This document shows, one piece after another, positions 1 through 10,493 of a stretch of DNA of 64,000 nucleotides (positions within the stretch are counted from its first letter, which is position 1; each line of letters begins with the position of its first letter). The notes beneath the pieces were generated by a model that saw only the letters and a list, made by a program, of their open reading frames with translations, did not search any database and was not told the origin of the DNA. The translations under genes were made by a program, and so were the position numbers. This stretch comes from Takakia lepidozioides (Eukaryota > Streptophyta > Takakiopsida > Takakiales > Takakiaceae). Location of the stretch: the NCBI GenBank assembly GCA_030704615.1, contig CM060732.1:28933053-28997052 (forward strand). The letters are read 5' to 3'.

Positions 1-113
1 ACTTGCAACGAGATTACGACAGAGTAGGCATTGGGGAGGTTGGTGCAGGCGGCATGACAGGTGAAGGGCGTGAGGACATGAGGACAGCAGATCCGGCAAT
101 GGAGGTTGGATAT

Positions 114-540
114 CCGGCGCCGAATTTCCATCCGCGGAGGTAGAGCGGCGCTGGAAATTTCCCTCATGCAGGTAATTCGGAAGCGCGCGGATGGAAATCC
201 GGCGCCGAATTTCCATCCGCGCAGGTAGGGCGGCGGTGGAAATTTCCCTCATGCAGGTAATTCGGAAGCGCGCGGATGGAAATCCGGCGCCGAATTTCCA
301 TCCGCGCAGGTAGGGCGGCGGTGGAAATTTCCCTCATGCAGGTAATTCGGAAGCGCGCGGATGGAAATCCGGCGCCGAATTTCCATCCGCGGAGGTAGGG
401 CGGCGGTGGAAATTTCCCTCATGCAGGTAATTCGGAAGCGCGCGGATGGAAATCCGGCGCCGAATTTCCATCCGCGGAGGTAGGGCGGCGGTGGAAATTT
501 CCCTCATGCAGGTAATTCGGAAGCGCGCGGATGGAGATTC
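114..540. repeat. 85-bp tandem repeat carrying the palindromic core
   Basis: About five head-to-tail copies of an 85-bp unit. The marker ATGCAGGTAATTCGG recurs at about 165, 250, 335, 420 and 505. Each unit contains a near-perfect palindrome related to GAAATTCGGCGCCGAATTTC (here with one CC variant) and a CATGCAGGTAATTC segment. Small ORFs in this block come from the repeat and are not considered coding. Confidence 0.9.
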
Positions 541-1290
541 GGCGCCGAATTTCCCTCCTGCAGGTAATTCGAATCCCGGATGAATGGAAATTCGGCGCCG
601 AATTTCCATCCAGCAGGTAAGTCGAATCCCGCATAAATGGAAATTCGGCGCCGAATTTCCATCCTGCAGGTAATTCGAATCGGTGCCAAATGGATATTCG
701 GCGCCGAATTTCCATTCGCCATGTATTTCTGAGCGTGGAATTACCTTCGTGCAGGTAATGCCCAGATGAGAATTACCTTCCTGCAGGTAATTCCAATCGA
801 TGTGAATTCCTCGTCCAGAATTACCTGCACGACGGTAATTCTCATCTGGAAATTACCTGCAAGAAGGTAATTCTCATCTGGGAATTACCTGCACAAAGGT
901 AATTCTCATCTGGGCATTACCTGCACGAAGGTAATTCCACGCTCAGAAATACATGGTGAATGGAAATTCGGCGCCGAATATCCATTTGGCACCAATTCGA
1001 ATTACCTGCAGGATGGAAATTCGGCGCCGAATTTCCATTTATGCGGGATTCGACTTACCTGCTGGATGGAAATTGGGCGCCGAATATCCATACGGCACCG
1101 ATCCGACTTACCTGCTGGATGGAAATTCGGCGCCGAATATCCCTACGGCACCGATCCGACTTACCTGCTGGATGGAAATTCGGCGCCGAATCTCCATCCA
1201 TCCGGGATTCCACTTACCTGCTGGATGGAAATTCGGCGCCGAATTTCCATTCATCCGGTATTCGAATTACCTGCAGGATGCAAATTCGGC
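540..1290. repeat. Large foldback (inverted repeat) made of smaller palindromes
   Basis: The left arm (about 540-800) is the imperfect reverse complement of the right arm (about 870-1290). For example, the stretch around 720 (CATGTATTTCTGAGCGTGG) recurs inverted around 940 (CCACGCTCAGAAATACATG). Both arms carry copies of the GGCGCC-centred palindrome every ~60-65 bp. The centre is made of GAATTACCTGCA / TGCAGGTAATTC repeats. A single strand could fold into a long hairpin with hairpins inside it. Confidence 0.85.
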
Positions 1291-1800
1291 GCCGTTTTCC
1301 CATCTGTGGAAGTTTTTATGTCGGCCAGTTTTCGGTCTGACCCCCTGACAAGACTTCCTTTGGGGGGGCCCGGATGGAAATTCGGCGCCGAATCTCCGTC
1401 CATGGGATGTTCTCTGTCGCACACTCGCCGGCCTCTGCGCCCGAGGCGACTTCATCCGGGCGTCCCCTGTTCGATATTCGGTGCCGAATTTCCGTCCGGG
1501 GGTTGAAATGTGACGGCCAACTGCAGGCCACTCCCCCCTCCCCGACTGCATCCGAACCGCCCCGGATGGAAATTCGGCGCCGTTTTTCTATCTGGGGATG
1601 TTTTTATGCCGTCCAGTTTTCGGCCTGACCCCCCGACACGACTCCCTTTGGGGGGCCCGGATGGAAATTCGGCGCCGAATCTCCATCCAGGGGATATTCT
1701 CTGTCGCACACACTCCGGCCTCTACGCCCGAGGCGACTTCATCCGGGCTTCCTCTGTTGGATATTGGGTGCCGAATTTCCATTCGGGGGTAGTAATGTGA
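1290..1800. repeat. Two ~290-bp direct repeats
   Basis: Two diverged copies start near 1290 and 1577. Both contain TTTTTATG(T/C)CG(G/T)CCAGTTTTCGG, a run of G/C, the palindromic core, TTCTCTGTCGCACAC and CCCGAGGCGACTTCATCCGG. They follow directly on the foldback and precede the transposase gene. Confidence 0.8.
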
Positions 1801-2084
1801 GGGCACGGTGCCGGCTTCTCCCCTTCAGCGTCATCATCCGGACGGCCCCCCACTTTCTGACTGCATACCGTTGGCAGTTATTGCGCAAAGACCAGGGGCC
1901 GCATTCCGGAGACAAGGTTCATTAACACTCTGACTGTGGATTTTTGAGATAGTTGGCTCCCTGGATTTGGATCAGGCTTCGTCGCTCGGACAAATCGGCA
2001 TCGCATTCATTCCCATCGCTGCACCCCCTTCTACCAGGGAGCTTCCCCGCACGCCATCCTGGCAGTCTTGTGTGCACATCTCCC

Positions 2085-5000
2085 ATGGCGGAAAACCCGA
2101 GCGCTACAGTGTACTGCCCTCCTCACGAGCATAGAGCTTCATTTCCGTGCAGAGGGGACACCTGCCGGGTGATGGAGAAATATTTGTGCGTTCGATACCA
2201 CCTGAAACCGGGGTCGGTTTTTTTGGAGGAGGAAAGGAAGGACTCAAACGGCCTTGTTGTCGAGAGTATTGTTGTGCTCCACGATGATTTCGGCGATGGC
2301 AGGGAATGGCGAGTTCCACCATCGGACAGCGTCATATACAGGGCTGTTGGGGACTTCATTTGCCCGCCAAATGCACCGTCTATCCTGGCGCCTTCCATGA
2401 AACAATCCGCGAATCAGAGAGTGGGTACCTCAAAGAGAGAAGTCCGCAACGAAGTAAATCCAGAGCCGAACCCATCCATGAAGACGACCGAGAACCGGGT
2501 TGTTCACAACCTGTCCGACTCAGACGAGGTCATGGAAGTTCCGAGGTCGTCCTGGAGATCAGGCAAGTCCTCAATGGACGTCAGTGGAGGAGGGAGTCAT
2601 ATTCCCAGCACGAGCACCGCAGTTCGATCTATTCTAGAAATTCTGCGAGGGCTTCACCTGGAGGGACACCGGTCGGAGCTGGCCGGGCTGGACTACAGCA
2701 AGTTCGCAATTAAATCGGTTACATGCCTTCCCGCCGACGTCGACGGTAATATCTTCTTTGAGTTCCCTCCTCGGGCGGACTACTCGAGGGCGTCCGGAAT
2801 GTTGACAGATATGGATAGAAAACATGACGGTCATCCTTGGTGCGTTACCAAAACCACCAGCATGAAGATGCTTGATGGTGTGCGGGTGCGCTACGTTGTT
2901 TGTGCGGGCGCGTTGCGGTGTTTCTCCCCAACTTGCTTCCTAGAGGTCACAGGAACGAGACCGATTGGACAGGCACAGCTCACCAACCATTTCGAGCTCA
3001 GGAGAAGGTTCCGAACTCCACATTTAAGTGTGCGCATTGCAAAGAACCACCACACTGCATGTCTGTTTGTAATGCCAAGCAGTTCTATGTGTTGCACCGT
3101 TTCCCTGACCTCACCCGAGCTTGCATACACGTTGGTTCCCATTGTCACAAATTGGCGAGGGGGAACTCGCGGGAGGCTGCCCACGAAGCAGAGCAGCTCG
3201 TTCAGGAGGAGGTTAAGTTGAGACCGGGTGCCAAACCCAAACAGATACAGCTCCAAGCCGCCCATAAGATGGCATTGGCCAGAATTATGTCGGAAGACGG
3301 CTCCGATAGAGTTCCTCTCGACGAGAAGGAAATGGAGGCATTGCTGGAGTCGGTGTCCCACGTATGTTCACCGAATGTCCGAAACCACATTGTCTCATGC
3401 AAACAGAAAATTGGGCGTGGCTCGGATATGCACTCCATTCTGGAGGTGAAGCGACGATGTGGATATGACTACATTCATGGAAGTAGGTTTCCAGGACAAG
3501 GGACTGAGGCAGATCGTTGTTTCGTATTCAAAATGTCCACGTGTGGACCTGGCAGTGGCGTCGAACTGGTCGACAGGATGACGAGTGGGAACTTGTCAAA
3601 CAGTTGGGTCATGTTCGACCATATCAAGCGAATTACAAATCACCAGTGGGTGACAATGGGTGCACATGTCTACGACACCCACTGCAGGATGCTAATGACA
3701 ATTGCTATTTGTGAGATGAAAGGAGAGGACACACAATCGGAGATGCTTCTTTGGCAGGGAATAAACGAACAGATGGCCAAGGCGGGATTGCCCCCTCCCA
3801 ATTTCCGTGGTTTCATGGCGGACAACGCACAAGCAAATTGGGCTGCCATCCGAAGGGTGTACGGGCAAGACCCCAATGTTCCCATGGAAGGCAAGGAGAG
3901 ATCTTGTGGGTTCCATTTTCTGCAGAGCCTTTCGCAGTACACAACCAGGCTCGTGGCGCCAGATTTCAGAGAGGAGCACCGTTCCATGTGCCTTGCGTGG
4001 AAGCGCGCTCCCACCTTGGATGATGCAGAGACACAGTTTGCATGCATACGGGCTTGGTGGACATCGTCAGGTGCTGTAAGGAAATCAGACGAAGGAGCAA
4101 TGGTCAGTTGGCTAGCATGGTGGCATTATCGTTTCCTCCAGTTCGGCGACTATATGCGGGAGGTGAGTTGCACGAATTCGCGTCCCGTTGGATATTATTC
4201 TTGGCCATATTTGTAACTTGCTTGTAACCTCAACATGTGCTTGTGCAGGAAATGTGTCTCGACTCCGACACCGACATGCCCACGACAAACATGGCCGAAT
4301 CAGTGCACTCTTCCTGGCGTGCCTCCTCTGCGGCGCATCTGGTGGACATCCTCACTGCCACAACGGAGGACATTGTGAGGTCAATTATGCAGCAATGCAG
4401 GTACAACGAGTTCTTGAAAGAGAAACAGTGGGGCTTGGGGCCGGACAGGCAGGAAATGCTGATGCGGACTGCCTCCAGATCGAAGAATCCTCGGAAGTGG
4501 GCGGCGGCCTTGCGAGAGGGCCTTCGGGACACGCCATTGCTGCGAAGAGGCCAACATTTGGAAGGAGATGTTCATACCCGTCCAGTGAGACGAAGACTTG
4601 ACGAGGCACCTGGCGGAGAAGAGGATTCATGGCGAGCTGACAAGAATATTCGCACGCTCCCTCGTGGTCCGGTGATGTTGTCCGAGGAGGTCTCGTCGAG
4701 CACCGGAAGTCCTGCACGTTCAAGATCGCCATCTCCTTTGAGCACAGGGCGCGTGCCCCGGCAACATAACGAGCCATCTGTAGTAAAGCAATACAACATT
4801 CCCATTGTGGAGACAAGAGTGTCGGAGTCACAGTGGAGAATTGCGAGGACATTGCCGGCATTTCGAGGGAAGTGTTGCGCCATCCGGGTGGATACGAGAG
4901 CACGCTGTGGTGAGATGATTCGGAGGAACCCACACGGTGCTGTACCTGCACCTTGTTTCAGCGGCAGATTTTTGACTCCCACATTTGCTCACGCCACAAC

Positions 5001-5669
5001 GCAGACATTTTGGTTCTGTAGGCACGACATAATGACCTGTGTATTTGGCAAGCCCAAGTACGGGATTCAGGGAATGCCGGAGCCTCCGGGCGTCTGGCCT
5101 GTTGCACCGGGTTGCAGCCTCTCTCAGAATGAGGCGGATGCTCTATCTGCAGCAGGATTTCGAATGGTGCAACACGCACAGACATCCCGGCCCACGCATT
5201 TCCGGTTCCTCAGACCCAGCCATTGCAGACTGCTCGGTCCAGTAGAGACGGATTGGACAATTCTGCACATCCCACAATGCGATTCGGAAGAGTGAAGAGA
5301 CGACACCCTCCCAACAAGTTGAATGAGACTCGGATTGCCAATGCTCTTGGGATGGCTTGCACTATTCAGAGCTCCGTGGACGTACCCCCACCCGGCCTTG
5401 GGCGTGTGTATCGGATGGCAACGGCCGGCTCGGCTGTACGCGACGATGTATACACAATTACGATTGGAGTGGAGCCGACTTGCAACTGTACGGACTTCTC
5501 GTTGATGGAAGCAAAGAAGGGTTCGAAGTATTATCCGTGCAAGCATCTGTATTACATTTACCTGAAGAGGTTGAGGATGAACGTGACTATTGATGACTTT
5601 ATTCATGCACCGGCGTTGAGCGTGAACGAGCTGCACAAACTCCTCCTTAGGGATTCCAGAAATCATTGA
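2085..5669 (+). pseudogene. MULE-like DDE transposase with SWIM zinc finger (frameshifted)
   Basis: Start chosen at the ATG at 2085 (MAENPSATVY); an upstream in-frame ATG at 1953 is possible. The first exon shows Cys-rich motifs (CFSPTC, then CAHCKEPPHC) after a frame change near 3000. It continues with a DDE-like core: VTMGAHVYDTH (first Asp), FMADNAQANW (second Asp) and SCGFHFLQSL, which matches the C..H segment of MULE transposases. An 86-nt phase-0 intron (GTGAGT...TTGTGCAG, 4163-4248) joins GDYMRE to EMCLDSD. Exon 2 has TNMAESVHSSW, typical of MULE cores, then a long insertion with a second Cys-rich patch. A further frame change at about 5223-5290 leads to CNCTDF...CKHLYYIYL, a SWIM (CxCx(n)CxH) zinc finger, and stop at 5669. 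By family, such proteins bind terminal repeats and cut and paste the element. Two frame changes suggest decay or sequence error. The SWIM and core motifs make the class fairly sure; the subfamily is not. Confidence 0.72.
4163..4248 (+). other. Spliceosomal intron in the transposase gene
   Basis: GTGAGT at 4163 and TTGTGCAG ending at 4248. Removal joins two long open frames in phase 0 and brings TNMAESVH downstream of the DDE segment at the expected place. Confidence 0.8.
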
Positions 5670-5828
5670 TGGGGCAAACGGAATCCTCCATATGGATATT
5701 TTCAAATGCATTTTGCTGTATCAGACTTTTTTTTTGCAGTGTAATGAAATGCACCCCAAAACTCCTGGAATGAGGCAATATTCCATTCAAACTGAGATCC
5801 AACAGAAGCAGTTGTGGGGCCATTTCTG

Positions 5829-6056
5829 GAAAAATGGCGCCGAATTTCTCTTTTTGGGGCCGAAAACTCGCTAAGTCCCAACATGCACTGGTACCTGTGT
5901 TCGGGAAAATGGCGCCGAATTTCTCTTTTTGGGGCCGAAAACTGGCTAAGTCCCAACATGCACTGGTACCGTGTCTGGAAAATGGCGCCGAATTTCTCTT
6001 TTTTGGGCCGAAAACTGGCTAAGTCCGAACATGCACTGGAAAAATGGCGCTGAATT
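5829..6056. repeat. ~76-bp tandem repeat, three copies plus a partial
   Basis: Copies of AAAATGGCGCCGAATTTCTC...GGGGCCGAAAACT(C/G)GCTAAGTCC(C/G)AACATGCACTGG. The GGCGCCGAATTT core matches the palindromes at 1-1.8 kb, so the transposase gene is bracketed by related sequence on both sides. Related single cores follow near 6088 and 6171. Confidence 0.85.
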
Positions 6057-6384
6057 ACCTGTCATGAGGGGACCTATAGCCGCGGAATTCGGCACCATTT
6101 TTCGCCAGAGAGACCTATTGCCGCGAAATACGTCGCCGTTTTTTCAGGTTACGGACCCTATTACCGCGAAATTCGGCGCCATATTTGCACATGTCGCTGG
6201 GAATTGGCATGAGCGGAAGACGAAATTTCATGAGCACAACTGTCAAAAGTGCAATTTTCCCTTCAAGGGGCCGAATAATATATTTGTTTTTCCTGACACA
6301 TTGCATTAAATTATTGTTTTTTATTGTTTTTTATTTTCGAAATTTGTACTTCTGCTCATGAAAACCGATTGTGTTACTACTCTG

Positions 6385-6420
6385 CTCATGCCGCTCATGC
6401 CGCTCATGCTCATGAAATAG
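6385..6420. repeat. GCTCATG microsatellite
   Basis: Short run of (GC)CGCTCATG units ending CTCATGAAATAGCAA. A similar run ending CTCATGAAAATAGCAG occurs at 7503-7547, so the segment between is bracketed by the same motif in direct orientation. Confidence 0.7.
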
Positions 6421-6919
6421 CAAACCTCGGAAGCGCCATCAACATCATTCTGAAACTACTTTTGGGCAGCATGGCGATATTGAAGGAGATATTGAATCTT
6501 ACATTGTCAGATTCTCTACGTCCCCACCAGGTTCCTACACCCTCCCCCATCTTTTCTATGATGTCACCCACTACAATCCTCTGAACACCATCAGAAAGCA
6601 GCCCTTCTCTCACATGTATCTCTCCTTCCACGAAGCATACCCTGGTATCATTCGGCCAAGAGTGCCGGATTGCAACGTTATGATGCACCAGCAGCATCCT
6701 TGCCGACAGTCTCTCACCATCAGGGCCAGCCATGGCCAAGTCACCAACATTACAGCATCTGGTGGCAACTTTACTGCTGCTCAGGCTAGCCTCATCACGG
6801 CATGGACTATGTTTGCAACATGGCAATGGCCACACGACAACCACTACAACCCGGGAGATCTCACCCTACCCCCTCCCCTCCTCACCCCACAGTACAATAC
6901 CAGCAATACACACTCCAGA

Positions 6920-7070
6920 TGGCAATTCATTCTACACACTACCCTGGCAGATCTGGAAAAGGGCAAAGAGGTCCATGGCGACATCTTCAGAGCTGAACAA
7001 TACCCTGGCAGACATGTATGCAAAATGTGGGTGCATCGAGGATGCAAAGGGAGTGTTTGACACTGTGGCT
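6920..7070 (+). pseudogene. PPR (pentatricopeptide repeat) gene fragment
   Basis: One frame reads LADLEKGKEVHGDIFRA and, after a frame change, another reads NTLADMYAKCGCIEDAKGVFDTVA. These are the signature strings of PLS-type plant PPR proteins, which bind organellar RNA for editing, splicing or stability. Only about one and a half motifs survive, with a frameshift or deletion between them and no surrounding PPR motifs. It is a relic, possibly carried by a mobile element. The PPR assignment is strong for this short piece; upstream sequence (6420-6900) shows nothing I can name. Confidence 0.7.
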
Positions 7071-7502
7071 ACCTCTCCCCCTCACTTCAGATGCAATCTG
7101 CTGCTTTATATGCTTGCTACCTATATAATGAAATCTCTCACTCCACGAGTGTACGTCCTAGCAACTTACAGTAGACGTGCTTCAAATGCAATTCATGTGG
7201 ATCAATAAAAACCTCATTGTGCCCTCTTTTTATTCTATTTTGTGTCCATCGTTCCGAGAATGCGTCATTGCTCATTTCGTTTGGGATTGGGAGTGTGGGT
7301 GGATTTTGCAAGTGGCTGGTAGGCTGAAATGGGCCCCCATTGTACAGAGCAGTACCACCCTTCCATTTGCGAAATAACATTGCCGAACCTCCTTCATCGG
7401 GAGGTCCTTCTCCCCCTATGACCGTGGCACCCTAAACCCTATTCCCGCGGACACTCATTTCCGGAAAATAGTGCTGCTTATGTTTTTTTCCACACTTACG
7501 AC
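7070..7502. other. No recognisable feature
   Basis: Only short unconvincing ORFs. Nothing could be supported here. Confidence 0.5.
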
Positions 7503-7547
7503 TCTGCTCATGGCTCATGCCACTCATGGCTCATGGCTCATGAAAAT
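7503..7547. repeat. GCTCATG microsatellite at the truncated end of the LINE
   Basis: Repeated (G)GCTCATG units directly beside the point where the LINE reverse-transcriptase frame ends. It matches the run at 6385-6420. Confidence 0.7.
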
Positions 7548-7848
7548 AGCAGCCCCCTGCTTGAAGTATGGCATTTGGTATAAGATCGGGGCCCGGGGCT
7601 TTAGATTTTGATAGTTTTTTGAGGCATGATTCGTAGAGATCAATTGTAAATAAGTCTAGGATGCGGTCCGTTGAGGATCCTTTGTTGTCAATCGAGAAGC
7701 CATCTATATCATGCCATGGATAGTGTTTAGCTTTACATGCAGTTGGCAGTGTGGAAACTAGGGTGTCAGCAGTTTGTAACTGTGGGTGTGTAGGTTGAGG
7801 ATGCTTGTGACCATATTTCTTGGTTGATGTCCGTGGATTGGTTAGCAA
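7548..7848 (-). pseudogene. LINE reverse transcriptase, N-terminal piece
   Basis: The frame contains KLSKSKAPGPDLIPNAILQAGG, matching the start of LINE reverse transcriptase domains, where KAPGPDGIPNE-type motifs precede the palm. The catalytic FADD motif and everything after it are absent because the frame ends at the adjacent microsatellite. It cannot encode an active enzyme. Confidence 0.75.
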
Positions 7849-7941
7849 GTGGCCGTGCCTGTGTTTGAGACAGTCGATGGGTGGGTTGAGGGCAGGGTTA
7901 AAGATGGCTTTGTGAGCTTTTTTGGGATGGTCGCGTAGCAG

Positions 7942-8439
7942 TCAGTTAAAAGAAGAGACGATTTTTTTGTGATTGTCGGCAGCTTTTTGTTTGGTAATAC
8001 TGTAGGCAGTTTTTTTGGCATCTCTTCCAACTTTGGAAAGATCAGCTGTCCAGTGAGGAATATCTTGGGGATTGGCGAGTGGGGGCATAAGTGCTTGACA
8101 TGTTGTTAAGGTGTTTATGCAGGTGATACGTGGATCCGAAGGCCAATTGTTTCCCGGGTGGATGGGGGTAGTGGTAGGTATAATGGTGAGGGCACGCCTG
8201 ATTGTGTGGTATGTGTTAAGATGTGATGTCCATATACGTTTTTGAGTACGAGTAAGGTAGCCACCATTTTGTTTTGAGCGTGTAGTTTGTGGGATTTCAG
8301 GGGGGGCAGAGCAGGTGGCAACGACACTGTTGGTCATTTCTTTGATTGAAGTTGTGAGTATGGTCTCGGCTTCGGTCCAGGCTTTGTCAGGGGATTGCGC
8401 GAGGTTTGCTTCGGAGAGTATGTCGGAGAGTTGTATCAT
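7942..8439 (-). pseudogene. LINE ORF2 linker between endonuclease and reverse transcriptase
   Basis: A 165-codon frame rich in Thr, Lys and Trp lying between the endonuclease and reverse transcriptase pieces on the same strand. No domain of its own is recognised. Position and composition (for example YLTRTQKRIWTSHLNTYHTIRRA) fit the linker of LINE ORF2. It is separated from its neighbours by frame changes. Confidence 0.55.
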
Positions 8440-8752
8440 AAGGTGTAAGGATGTTGGTTGGAAATGCTTTAGGAAGGTGACTATGTTATTGTGGGGAAGT
8501 GGTTCTAGATTGTGGTAGAATAGGTCTAAAGGAAATGAGAGATGGTGGGATGGTTACTGACACAGGGTATTGGTCTGAGTTGCATAGACTACTGATGTGT
8601 ACATGACTGCTGAGGTATGTGGGGATGTCGTTTTGTGTCTTGAGGTAGAAACCGTCAAGAAGGCTTAAGGATGAGTAGTTGAGTCCACCTTGTCTGGAAT
8701 AGTGGTGATCGGCGGGTATATAACAAAGACGGTGTGAGTGAGTAAAACTTGT

Positions 8753-9838
8753 CTATTCATGGTCAGCGGGGGATGGAGTTTTATGTATACCATTGTATGT
8801 GTGGCCCATGAGGGCAATGTCCCTGTTGAAATCGCCTGCTAGAATGTAGTGCTGGGAGTGGGTGGAAGGTTGTGTTAATGTTTTAGAGATGGTGAGCACG
8901 ATATCAGGGATCAGGGGGAGATCTTCGCAGTGTGAGGGCATGTACAAGTGTATAAGGATAATAGGAAGCATGGCGGGAAATTGTAGTTTGATGATTTGAA
9001 GATGTGATCGTAGGGGGAGAGTGACAGGGATTTTGACCGTGGTGCTAGGGGAGTGATGTGTGCGGAGGATACCAAAAGCCACCCCTCCCCCAGTAGGGTG
9101 ATATGGCGCGCAACGTCTGTTTAGGCACTGTGCGGTTGTGAGTGAGCTGCCATATAGCAGGTAGTAGGCTAGGAGGAGTTTGTTGATATATGGGCTGTTG
9201 GGGTTGTGTGCGCTGAGTTTAGTTTCTTGTAATAGAATGATATGCGGGGGTGTAGAGTCCGTTAGATGGAGAAGGCTTTGGATGCTGGTGGCAACTGATC
9301 CTACATTCCAGGTGAGTATGTTGAGTGCGTGTGCTGACTGGGAGGAGGAGGTGTGTGGGGGGATGTTGGATCTAGGGAATGTTGGAGGTGGGTCATTGGT
9401 GGAGCTGGGCATGCAGGGTGGGATGGTGGATGGAGGTATGGTGGGAGGGGGTTGATATCCAGGGATGCCTGTCGTGGCGTGGAGGGTTGCGGCGAGAATA
9501 TTTTTGGAGAGGAATGGGAATTTGTTGGTGATAGTATCGAGCTCATGCATGGTTGTAGTTGTGTGCGCCAGGTGTTCACCGAGAATCCTATGAACTTCTC
9601 CGGGCTTGGCTTTTAGTAGGTCAAGAGATTCGTGGAGGTTGTGTAGGTGGTGTAGGGGTGCTAGATATATGTGAGGTAGTGGGGGTAGATCATGCAATTG
9701 TTGTAGTAGCGAACAGATATGTGTGTTTGGTTGGGTTCGAAAGTAGTCGTTGCATATTGAGGGTATTGGACAGATGACAAGAATTAGTGAGAATAGGAGA
9801 TGTTTGTGTAGGGTATGTGCTAAGTTTATGGGTGACAC
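8753..9838 (-). pseudogene. LINE ORF2 N-terminus with AP-endonuclease-like domain
   Basis: The 361-codon frame contains, in order, LNILTWNVGSV (first metal-binding Asn), IILLQETKLS (catalytic Glu) and HYILAGDFNRD (GDFN motif), the hallmarks of the endonuclease/exonuclease/phosphatase fold used by LINEs to nick target DNA. It ends before the usual SDH motif, so the domain is probably cut by a frameshift near 8753. The N-terminal ~170 residues are Pro/His/Thr-rich with no domain seen. The start used is simply the first ATG; the preceding frame may connect to the 2A-like region. Confidence 0.8.
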
Positions 9839-10055
9839 TGACTAGAAATAGGTGTTCGCAGGCAGGAAGCCCAAAGGTGGCAATTGGGTGTGTGAGTTTG
9901 CGGTTATTGGTGGAAGGGTTGGGGAGGAAGGGAGAGAAGTGGTCACTAAGATGTTGGTATGCAGGCACGAGGGAGACAGTGTCTGTCTGGAAATATAGTG
10001 CATATCTATCTTTAGGATCCTTTGAGAGCTTGTTGATGATGCTAGTTATGGTATT

Positions 10056-10385
10056 TGGGCCTGAGTTTGGGTGGATGTTGCTGCAACGGAGTAGTATGAG
10101 TGTGTCATAGGCAAGTTTATATGATGTAAAGTGGGATGGTGGGTGGTGGGCGGAGTATTTGGAGGTGAGAGGTTTCTGGTGATATCTCCCATGTGGGTAG
10201 TGGGTTATAAGTTGGGTTTTGATGGAATGGGGGGTGGGAAAGTGATTAGATAGATGTTGGTATGGGTGTGTGAGGGAGAGGGTGTTACTTTGGAAATATA
10301 ATGCATATCTGTCTTGTGGGTCCATTGGCAATGGGCAGATGATGCCATCAATAGAAGTGGGACCTGGGTTTGGGTGGATGTCACC
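10056..10385 (-). other. Duplicated 2A-like motif in the LINE leader
   Basis: On the minus strand 10385-10359 encodes GDIHPNPGP inside LILLRCGDIHPNPGPTS. About 300 nt downstream, 10082-10056 encodes the degenerate SNIHPNSGP in LILLRCSNIHPNSGPN. Each is followed by D(P)(Q/K)DRYALYFQ and YQHLS(N/D)HF, so the whole module is tandemly duplicated. NPGP-ending motifs near the start of LINE proteins are known as 2A-like sequences that can cause ribosome skipping. The His in place of the usual Glu makes activity uncertain. Confidence 0.7.
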
Positions 10386-10436
10386 ACATCTTAGGAGTAT
10401 GAGCTCGATACATGTGTCTGTGTATGCGGTGTCGGG

Positions 10437-10439
<3 letters not shown>

Positions 10440-10473
<34 letters not shown>
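10440..10473. repeat. Homopolymer run of 34 G
   Basis: Uninterrupted G run on the + strand, next to the LINE leader. Length is likely unreliable in the assembly. Confidence 0.95.
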
Positions 10474-10474
<1 letters not shown>

Positions 10475-10493
10475 GGGTAATAATGTCTGGATT

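Larger units (their letters stand above)
7548..10410 (-). mobile_element. 3'-truncated LINE (non-LTR retrotransposon)
   Basis: Read on the minus strand, the order is: a duplicated 2A-like module (10385-10056), an unknown segment, an AP-type endonuclease domain (9838-8753), a linker (8439-7942) and the first part of a reverse transcriptase (7848-7548). The reverse transcriptase frame stops right after LSKSKAPGPDLIPNAILQ, the region before the catalytic domain, at the GCTCATG microsatellite. LINEs are normally lost from the 5' end, so loss of the 3' half points to rearrangement, not incomplete reverse transcription. Confidence 0.8.

Noticed and set aside
334-1806. Many overlapping ORFs with MEIRRRISI / GNSAPN strings on both strands
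   Set aside because: They arise because the palindromic repeats lack stops in several frames; strings repeat with the DNA period and show no protein signature.
9180-9616. Plus-strand Gly/Trp-rich ORFs opposite the LINE
   Set aside because: Antisense shadows of the Pro/His-rich LINE frame.
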